DNA from: Eggerthellaceae bacterium
Lineage (GTDB): Bacteria; Actinomycetota; Coriobacteriia; Coriobacteriales; Eggerthellaceae
NCBI GenBank assembly: GCA_017459485.1
Contig: JAFUCW010000056.1
Location: 1 to 9,437 of the forward strand
Direction: 5' to 3'
DNA length: 9,437 nt
In this document: piece after piece, positions 4,613 through 9,437 of the stretch
Numbering within the stretch: position 1 is the first letter of the stretch
Layout: each line of letters begins with the position of its first letter
Translations under genes and position numbers: made by a program
Notes under the pieces: generated by a model
What the model saw: the letters and a program-made list of their open reading frames with translations, nothing else
Database searches by the model: none
What the model was told of the DNA's origin: nothing

Positions 4613-5509
4613 CTAGTGGACTGGCGCCTGGACGGGATGCCTGTGCATGCGTCTTGACAGCTGTGGGGCAAGCTCTCCGAACGTAGCGCCTGCCAGCACC
4701 ATGACAGCGCCCAGGACCTGGAGCGGCGACATGACCTCTCCCAAGAACAGCGACGCCATGACGACTGCAGACACTGGCTCCAAATAGCCGCATACGGCAA
4801 TGGTCTGCGCCTTCAATGCACCAAGGGAGCTGAAGTAAAGATAGCTGCCCAGGCCCGTGTTCACCAGGCCAAGAACAAGGATGGGTATTACGTCTGCCGG
4901 CTGGACTTGCATGCTAAAGCCATGCAGCAGCCCTGTAGCGACCGCCGACACCACAAAAGCCGCAACAATCTGGACCAGGGATCGCTTGAGCCCATCGACG
5001 CCTTCCGCCTTCTTGCTGAAGACAACCATCGCCACGAAGAACAAGGCAGACAGTTCAGCAGACGCGATGCCCGGCCCCGAACGTCCGTCCTGCCCTCCAG
5101 TGCCGTTCACGACCACGATGCCAACGAGCACAAACGCAAACCCGACAAGCGCAGCACGCGTAAGCCGCTCCTTGAACAGAAGGGGCGAAAGGGCCATGAC
5201 CACCACAGGAGCGCAATAGTAGATCAGCGTCGAAGTGCCCACGCCAATCTGAATGTACGCGTCGAACAGAAACATCCAGCTAATACCTAGGCACGCCCCA
5301 GAGAGGATGATCAGCGCAAGCCCACGACGGCTGCTCGGCCGATTGGAGCGCTTTCTGCAAAACAGGAAGATTCCACCCAGCAGCAGGCTTCCCAGCAACG
5401 TGCGCAGCACCACGATTTCGTAGCTGGGAAGGCTAATCTGCGCGGCGACAATGCCGTTCGTTCCGAACAGAATCAGCGAGGAGAGGAATTTCAGCATGTC
5501 TTTTCTCAT
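4613..5509 (-). CDS. EamA/DMT-superfamily transporter
   Basis: This integral membrane protein of 298 residues is built from two tandem EamA repeats, each about five hydrophobic helices. Repeat 1 runs from KFLSSLILFGTNGIVAA to VGFAFVLVGIVVVNG, including LRTLLGSLLLGGIFLF, SGACLGISWMFLFDA and TSTLIYYCAPVVVMALSPLLFKE. Repeat 2 runs from SAELSALFFVAMVVFSK to VLGAVMVLAGATFGEL, including the typical LVNTGLGSYLYFSSLGAL and YLEPVSAVVMASLFLGE. The fold and the acidic 'FxE' ends of helices 4 and 9 are typical of drug/metabolite (often amino acid or carboxylate) exporters; the substrate is not readable. The start at 5507-5509 gives a normal family length but lacks a clear ribosome binding site; the ATG at 5495-5497 (MLKF) is the alternative. 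It is divergent from a LysR-type gene, its likely regulator. Lying upstream of the aromatic operon hints at, but does not show, an aromatic substrate. Confidence 0.88.
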   Translation of the reverse strand: MRKDMLKFLSSLILFGTNGIVAAQISLPSYEIVVLRTLLGSLLLGGIFLFCRKRSNRPSSRRGLALIILSGACLGISWMFLFDAYIQIGVGTSTLIYYCAPVVVMALSPLLFKERLTRAALVGFAFVLVGIVVVNGTGGQDGRSGPGIASAELSALFFVAMVVFSKKAEGVDGLKRSLVQIVAAFVVSAVATGLLHGFSMQVQPADVIPILVLGLVNTGLGSYLYFSSLGALKAQTIAVCGYLEPVSAVVMASLFLGEVMSPLQVLGAVMVLAGATFGELAPQLSRRMHRHPVQAPVH

Positions 5510-5527
5510 GCTCTTAGTATGCAACTG

Positions 5528-5559
5528 TGCTATAGTTTTGAAAAGCGGAAATTTTTCAA
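5528..5559 (+). promoter_or_regulatory. LysR/EamA divergent promoter region with operator-like inverted repeat
   Basis: An extended -10, TGC plus TATAGT (5528-5536), points toward the LysR gene with a start near 5543. Immediately downstream, TTGAAAA (5538-5544) and TTTTCAA (5553-5559) form a perfect 7-bp-arm inverted repeat with an 8-bp gap. LysR-type operators are AT-rich interrupted palindromes containing T-N11-A, and this one spans the predicted transcription start, suiting autorepression. On the minus strand TTGAAA (5559-5554) might serve as -35 for the permease with TATAGC 19 bp on. The block is strikingly AT-rich compared with its surroundings. Confidence 0.6.
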
Positions 5560-5588
5560 CACATCTTTCCGTATTTCGCAAGTATGTT

Positions 5589-6473
5589 ATGGACACGGGG
5601 CTTCAAAAATATCGAGCGTTCGTTGCCACTGCGGAAGCGGGCAGCATCGCGCACGCCGCAGACAGGCTGGGGTACTCCATTTCGAGCGTAAGCCGCATGG
5701 TGTCCGACCTGGAAGCGTCGTGCGGCCTGCGATTGTTCGACCGCAGCAAGGCCGGCGTTGCCCTAACGCCCGACGGGCAGCGACTGCTTGTTCGAGCACG
5801 AAGCATCGTCGATGAATGCGACCGATTCGCAGACGAAGCAGCGTCGATTGCAGGTGCCGAAGTGGGCACAGTGCGCGTGGGCACCATCGCAAGCGTGGCA
5901 ACCCATGTATTTCCCAAAGTGCTGAAGTCCTTCCGCAGCACGCACCCGGGCGTTTCCTGCGAGCTGCTGATGGGCGACTACAACGAAATTGACCGTTGGC
6001 TGTCCGAAGGCCGCATCGACATGGGAACCGTGCGCGTACCCGCCGCGAAGGGCTTGAATACCATTACTCTTGTGCGCGACGCATACAAGGCCGTTCTTCC
6101 CTCCGGGCACGCGATGGCACGCAGGAAGCGGTTTCCTTTGGCTGCCTTCGCAAAGGAGCCCTATCTGGCGCTTGAGCGCGGGGGCTTGTCCGAAGTAGCC
6201 AGTCTGCTTGAACGAAACAGCGTAGAGCTCACTCCCACGTTCACTGTCTGGGACGACTACGCCGTAATGGCTATGGTGGAAGCGGGCCTTGGCCTGGCCA
6301 TCTTGCCATCGATCATGCTGCAGCGCTGCGCCTACAACGTGGTTGCCCTTCCTCTTGACGTGCCTGCGAAAAGAGAGGTCGCCCTTGCATGGCGCTCCGA
6401 GCGCAGTCTTTCCGCCGCTGCCACCGCGTTCCTGGAAGAGTGCTCGATGGCTTCGCAGGACAAACTTCGCTGA
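5589..6473 (+). CDS. LysR-type transcriptional regulator
   Basis: The 294-residue protein has the standard two-part LysR layout. The N-terminal winged helix-turn-helix (about 1-62) reads MDTGLQKYRAFVATAEAGSI, HAADRLGYSISSVSRMVSDLE and LRLFDRSKAGVALTPDGQRLL, with the recognition helix around SISSVSRMVSDLE. From about residue 90 follows the effector-binding domain, starting GTVRVGTIASVATHVFPKVL, with typical segments LLMGDYNEIDRWLSEGRIDMG, VWDDYAVMAMVEAGLGLAILP and a final AWRSER. The ATG at 5589-5591 gives the normal family start; the frame is open 46 codons further upstream, but that stretch is promoter DNA. No clear ribosome binding site precedes it. It is divergent from the EamA permease and most likely controls it and itself through the inverted repeat at 5538-5559. 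The effector cannot be named. It is convergent with the next gene. Confidence 0.93.
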   Translation: MDTGLQKYRAFVATAEAGSIAHAADRLGYSISSVSRMVSDLEASCGLRLFDRSKAGVALTPDGQRLLVRARSIVDECDRFADEAASIAGAEVGTVRVGTIASVATHVFPKVLKSFRSTHPGVSCELLMGDYNEIDRWLSEGRIDMGTVRVPAAKGLNTITLVRDAYKAVLPSGHAMARRKRFPLAAFAKEPYLALERGGLSEVASLLERNSVELTPTFTVWDDYAVMAMVEAGLGLAILPSIMLQRCAYNVVALPLDVPAKREVALAWRSERSLSAAATAFLEECSMASQDKLR

Positions 6474-6514
6474 GTGCACCATTTGAGAGTGTCCCACTTG
6501 GGGTCGTAGTGGAA

Positions 6515-6567
6515 ATGGAACACGATGGAACGCGAACGTGCAGTTTTGCACGCGCCTTGCACGCGCC
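6515..6567. repeat. Two short tandem repeats and a stem in the convergent spacer
   Basis: The 116-bp spacer between the LysR gene and the iron-sulfur gene holds ATGGAACACG then ATGGAACGCG back to back (6515-6534, one mismatch), and TTGCACGCGCC twice in tandem without mismatch (6546-6567). CGTGCA (6537-6542) and TGCACG (6547-6552) form a 6-bp stem with a 4-nt loop, extendable by CG/CG past an AA bulge. There is no U-tract on either side, so a terminator role for these convergent genes is uncertain. Confidence 0.55.
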
Positions 6568-6589
6568 CCCTGTTCACTACGGCCTCTTG

Positions 6590-7426
6590 TCAGGAAGCAG
6601 CCTGGTGCGGTATGCCGCATTCGCAGGGAACGCCGACTTGGCATTTGCCGCAGCCGTAGTAGCCAGGGTAGCGCGCCTTCGACGCCTCCAGCTCGTCGTG
6701 GCAGGCGTAGTGGTCCTTGCCGCCCTCGAGCGAAATAGCGCCCGCGGGGCAGCGGTCGACGCACGCGCCGCACTTGATGCAATATTCTTCGAGGTCGTGG
6801 TAGGCACGCTGCGTCACCGGCAAGGGTGCGTTGGTGACCACGCTCCCCAACCTGCCCGCCATGCCCTTTTCAGTGATGATGCCGCGCGAAAGAGAAAATG
6901 TTCCCAAACCGCATACATAGGCCACATGCCGCTCCGACCAGGTGCTACGGTAAGCTACCACCGGGTCGTCGTTGCGGAAAGTTGCCTGCATTTCAGGCTG
7001 AAGCGCAGGACATACCGCATCGTAGCCTTCGCTGCGCAAAAGGCGGACTGCGTGCTCGCCCACGCGCATGACGAACATCTGCCCTTCGATGCGCCCATGC
7101 AGCCACTCTTCCGAAGCAGCCCCATCCCCTCGGTTGCTTTCGCGCATGCGCTCGGAAAAGGGCAAGAAATACGAAAGGACGGTCTTTGCATCCTCGAGCC
7201 AGTCGGTGGGCAAAAACATTTGCGGACCAACCGCGTCTGCCGCCTTCAGGTCAGGAAACAGCGGGTCGTCTGCAGAGCCCACGGCATAGATCGGCTCGTC
7301 GTACAAGCGCAGATACGCCGAACTTGGGCTCAGCGCTGCTCTCAGGGAAATGTAGTTTCCCGAACTTCCATTGACGAATTTATCCATTTCGCCAGTGACA
7401 CGCATGAGCACATTGCTATCGGCCAT
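6590..7426 (-). CDS. QueG-like protein with double 4Fe-4S cluster domain
   Basis: The 278-residue protein carries two iron-sulfur sites at its C-terminal end. Site one is EYCIKCGACVDRCPAGAI, with Cys216, 219, 222 and 226 (CxxCxxCxxxCP). Site two is GCGKCQVGVPCECGIP, with Cys259, 262, 268 and 270, plus Cys242 in between. Upstream of these, ERHVAYVCGLGTFSLSRGII (166-185) and the following GSVVTNAPLP match the core shared by epoxyqueuosine reductase QueG and reductive dehalogenases, which pair two 4Fe-4S clusters with a cobamide. QueG proper is usually longer (about 370 residues) and its C-terminal HEAT-like part is missing here, so annotation as epoxyqueuosine reductase would be doubtful. The protein is cytosolic, with no signal peptide. 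AAGGAGG lies 6 nt before the ATG at 7424-7426. No queuosine or cobamide gene is nearby, and electron donor and substrate are unknown. Confidence 0.82.
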   Translation of the reverse strand: MADSNVLMRVTGEMDKFVNGSSGNYISLRAALSPSSAYLRLYDEPIYAVGSADDPLFPDLKAADAVGPQMFLPTDWLEDAKTVLSYFLPFSERMRESNRGDGAASEEWLHGRIEGQMFVMRVGEHAVRLLRSEGYDAVCPALQPEMQATFRNDDPVVAYRSTWSERHVAYVCGLGTFSLSRGIITEKGMAGRLGSVVTNAPLPVTQRAYHDLEEYCIKCGACVDRCPAGAISLEGGKDHYACHDELEASKARYPGYYGCGKCQVGVPCECGIPHQAAS

Positions 7427-7454
7427 TGCCGTCCTCCTTCTTCTTCGTGCCTCC

Positions 7455-7463
7455 ATTGTAGCA
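7455..7463 (-). promoter_or_regulatory. Extended -10 promoter of the iron-sulfur protein gene
   Basis: On the minus strand TGC followed by TACAAT (7463 to 7455) is a good extended -10, predicting a start near 7448 and a 5' UTR of about 22 nt that contains the AAGGAGG ribosome binding site. No clear -35 is visible 16-18 bp upstream. Confidence 0.5.
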
Positions 7464-7529
7464 ACGTGCAAGGCGCCCCTTTGGTAGTATGCGACACAGT
7501 TCGGTAGTAGTTTTATCGCATCATTGTTC

Positions 7530-7564
7530 TTTGGGCCCATAGCCCAAAAGGGTTCAAGGCCCAA
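7530..7564 (-). other. Hairpin behind the GGDEF-EAL gene
   Basis: TTTGGGC (7530-7536) pairs with GCCCAAA (7542-7548) around a 5-nt loop; TTGGGCC (7531-7537) can alternatively pair with GGCCCAA (7558-7564). It lies 24-60 nt after the stop of the minus-strand GGDEF-EAL gene, where a terminator is expected, but neither strand has a U-tract after the stem. It may be an mRNA 3' stabilising or Rho-associated structure. Confidence 0.4.
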
Positions 7565-7587
7565 CCTGTTCATCGTTTTTGCGCTTG

Positions 7588-9437
7588 TTACCCGCCGTAT
7601 CGCTCAACGAACGCGTCGACTTCTATCGGCCTGGAGAAGTAATAGCCCTGGAACATGTCGCAACCTATGTCCCTAAGGAACTCGAGCTGCGATTCCGTCT
7701 CCACTCCTTCGGCGATTACCGCCATGTTCAGCTTCTTCGACATGTCCACGATGCTGGCAAGAATGCTCCTGCTGCGGTCGCGGTTCTCGATCTCGCGCAA
7801 GAAGCCCTTGTCGATCTTCAAAATATCCGCGTGGATGTCCTTCAGCATGTTCAAGGACGAATATCCGCTGCCAAAGTCGTCGATCTCTACATGGAAACCC
7901 TTCTCCCTTAGGAACGAAATAAGGGCGATGTACTGCTCGACGTTCGAAATCAGCGTCGACTCGGTAAACTCCAGGTTCAGCTGGCCAGGCTTTATGCCAT
8001 AGCGCTCAATCAAAGACTCGAATGTGTCCCCTATGTCCACATAGAGAATATCCTTCGGGGAAATGTTGACCGAAATGGACAGGTCCGCCATGGACGTGCC
8101 CTGCCAGCTTTTCACAATCCTGGCTGCCTCTTCCCACATGAAAAGGTCCATCTTGTGAATAAGCCCCGCCTTCTCCAGCGTCGGTATGAACTCGTCCGGC
8201 TGGACCACCCTGCCATCTTCGCTGTGGACCCAGCGCGCAAGCGCCTCCGCCCCAACGGGCTTTCCCTCTGTGTCGACAAGCGGTTGAAGGAACAGCCTGA
8301 AATCCTTCGCAGCAAGGGCCGACTCGAACTCGGCAATAACGACGTTTTCCTTCAGGATGCTTTCCATCATAACGTCGTCGTAGTAGGCAATATTCGATTC
8401 CGAATTGGACTGAATGGACGCAATGGCTATGTTTGCGCGGTCGCACATCAGGGATATGTCCATGCTCCTGTCGGTCACGGCATACACCCCAATGTGGAAC
8501 CTGAGCGCAAACTCCGAATAGTCCACCTTCTTGGACTGCAGCGTGAAACAGTTTCGAATGACATCCTCGTCAAAGCTGCTGCGCTTGATCAGGAACGCGA
8601 AATGGTCACCGTGTATGCGCCCTACCACTTCGGTATCCAACTTGCCGCTTCGCAGCATTTCTGCTGTCCCCACAAGGATCTCGTTGCCTTTTTCGTAACC
8701 GAACAACTGATTGACCAGCTTGAAGTCCTTGATGTTCGACCGCACAATGTAATAATCCTCGTCGGGGTTTTCCCGCAGCACGCGCGAAACCTCCCTGGCG
8801 AACCCTTCTCGGTTAAGCAAGCGCGTCAAATAATCGTGGGAGGTGCTCCAGCTGATCAGGTCCGTGTCTTCGCTCGCGTCGTTGGCGCCTACTTCGCCCT
8901 GTTCATCCGCAACTTTTATCTGGTAGCTGTTCTTGCTCCCCTTCTTTACCTTGTACATCACAGAGTCTGCGACAGAGAAGTAGTCCATCAGGGTCTGCCC
9001 TTGTTCGGGAACCCCCACATAGTAGCCTTGGGAAACTGTGACGAACGCAGACGATTCGGAGAACGCGTGCGGCAAACCCGCCTCGTTGACGTCGCGCTGA
9101 ATCCGCTTGGCTATCTCTTCCACGCCGTTTTGGTCTGAACCGTGAACGATGACGACGAATTCGTCGCCGCCATACCTTGCCGCAAACAGCAGCCCTTCTT
9201 CTTGCAGCGCCTTCAGGATTTTCGAGATGCCGACAATGCAGGCGTCTCCCATCTGGTGCCCGTAATTGTCGTTATACGCCTTGAAGTAGTCTATGTCGAG
9301 CATGCCGATCGCCACGGGTTCTCCTGCGTCGATGCAGCGGGCGAAGATCTCTCTGCCCCGGTTGTTCAGGCCGAACCGGTTCGCCAGCCCTGTCAGCTGG
9401 TCTGTTTCGGACTTTATGCGCAGCTCTTCGTTTTCGC
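7588..9437 (-). CDS. GGDEF-GGDEF-EAL cyclic-di-GMP turnover protein, N-terminus cut off
   Basis: 615 codons are visible and the frame stays open to the window edge, so the gene starts outside. It begins within an acidic linker (ENEELRIKSE) leading into GGDEF domain 1: DQLTGLANR (12-20), MLDIDYFKAYND (45-56) and an intact GGDEF (89-93). The RxxD inhibitory site five residues before GGDEF reads EGLL and is absent. GGDEF domain 2 (about 195-355) has DYLTRLLNR but HGDHF (275-279) in place of GGDEF and is probably catalytically dead. The EAL domain (about 365-615) retains EAL (397-399), SVNISP, LEFTES, IDDFGSGYSS (518-527), LKID, AEGVETESQ and QGYYFSRP, so phosphodiesterase activity is expected. 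The protein thus may both make and degrade c-di-GMP, with the sensory input in the missing N-terminal part. An internal GTG at 9315 is not the start, because conserved GGDEF sequence precedes it. Cytosolic in the visible part. Transcribed alone. Confidence 0.94.
   Translation of the reverse strand, partial: ENEELRIKSETDQLTGLANRFGLNNRGREIFARCIDAGEPVAIGMLDIDYFKAYNDNYGHQMGDACIVGISKILKALQEEGLLFAARYGGDEFVVIVHGSDQNGVEEIAKRIQRDVNEAGLPHAFSESSAFVTVSQGYYVGVPEQGQTLMDYFSVADSVMYKVKKGSKNSYQIKVADEQGEVGANDASEDTDLISWSTSHDYLTRLLNREGFAREVSRVLRENPDEDYYIVRSNIKDFKLVNQLFGYEKGNEILVGTAEMLRSGKLDTEVVGRIHGDHFAFLIKRSSFDEDVIRNCFTLQSKKVDYSEFALRFHIGVYAVTDRSMDISLMCDRANIAIASIQSNSESNIAYYDDVMMESILKENVVIAEFESALAAKDFRLFLQPLVDTEGKPVGAEALARWVHSEDGRVVQPDEFIPTLEKAGLIHKMDLFMWEEAARIVKSWQGTSMADLSISVNISPKDILYVDIGDTFESLIERYGIKPGQLNLEFTESTLISNVEQYIALISFLREKGFHVEIDDFGSGYSSLNMLKDIHADILKIDKGFLREIENRDRSRSILASIVDMSKKLNMAVIAEGVETESQLEFLRDIGCDMFQGYYFSRPIEVDAFVERYGG

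Noticed and set aside
4204..4800. Extension of the pheA frame by about 200 codons upstream, with no stop.
   Set aside because: The stretch covers the end of the permease gene on the same strand in another frame, the promoter, leader and terminator; it holds no family sequence, and a ribosome binding site supports the ATG at 4203.
5451..5588. Upstream extension of the LysR frame by 46 codons.
   Set aside because: It would run through the divergent promoter region and the permease 5' end; LysR proteins begin close to the helix-turn-helix, as the ATG at 5589 provides.
5763..6782. 339-codon minus-strand ORF opposite the LysR gene.
   Set aside because: The plus strand encodes a full LysR protein; the antisense frame has no recognisable domain and crosses the convergent spacer.
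8155..9138. 327-codon plus-strand ORF opposite the GGDEF-EAL gene.
   Set aside because: The minus-strand frame has clear GGDEF and EAL motifs throughout this span, so the plus frame is a shadow.
9315..9317. GTG as start codon of the GGDEF-EAL gene.
   Set aside because: Forty codons upstream in the same frame include DQLTGLANR, the conserved entry of the GGDEF domain, so the start must lie outside the window.

Overview
The window looks like a chromosomal segment of a high-GC, anaerobic-type actinobacterium. Gene content and protein style suggest the class Coriobacteriia (Eggerthellaceae-like); that placement is inference from memory, not a search result. Most genes lie on the minus strand and almost all DNA is used. 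There is no sign of phage, IS elements, rRNA, tRNA or CRISPR.

Left end (1-465): the 3' end of a YebC/PmpR-family gene on the plus strand. It is followed by a compact locus that resembles a type I toxin-antitoxin module. A predicted plus-strand RNA of about 80 nt ends in a 9-bp-stem hairpin. Facing it is a 28-codon minus-strand ORF encoding a single hydrophobic helix ending in Arg-Arg, with a good ribosome binding site and its own extended -10 promoter.

Centre (466-4446): a minus-strand aromatic amino acid operon transcribed pheA-tyrA-aroF-moaC. pheA (chorismate mutase/prephenate dehydratase/ACT) and tyrA (prephenate dehydrogenase) overlap by ATGA, and the tyrA stop is embedded in the aroF ribosome binding site, so translation is probably coupled. 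aroF (class I DAHP synthase) feeds the shikimate pathway, and the other two genes split prephenate toward Phe and Tyr. moaC, a molybdenum cofactor gene, follows after a 39-nt gap. Upstream of pheA is a complete attenuator that is easy to miss: an unlisted 33-codon leader ORF with 7 Phe, 2 Tyr and 1 Trp, a candidate antiterminator pairing, and a 13-bp intrinsic terminator with six U's just before pheA. This predicts Phe (aromatic)-controlled transcription of the operon.

Right of the operon (4455-6473): a possible 39-codon ORF of unknown status, an EamA/DMT-type 10-helix permease (minus), and a divergent LysR-type regulator (plus). The shared 79-bp intergenic region carries an AT-rich 7-bp-arm inverted repeat, a likely LysR operator.

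Right end (6474-9437): a convergent spacer with two short tandem repeats, a QueG-like double 4Fe-4S protein (minus), and a large c-di-GMP turnover protein GGDEF - degenerate GGDEF - EAL (minus), whose N-terminus lies beyond the window.

A feature running through the window is that five intergenic regions each carry an extended -10 element of the form TGCTAnnnT (TGCTAnnnA at pheA) in the correct orientation for the downstream gene.
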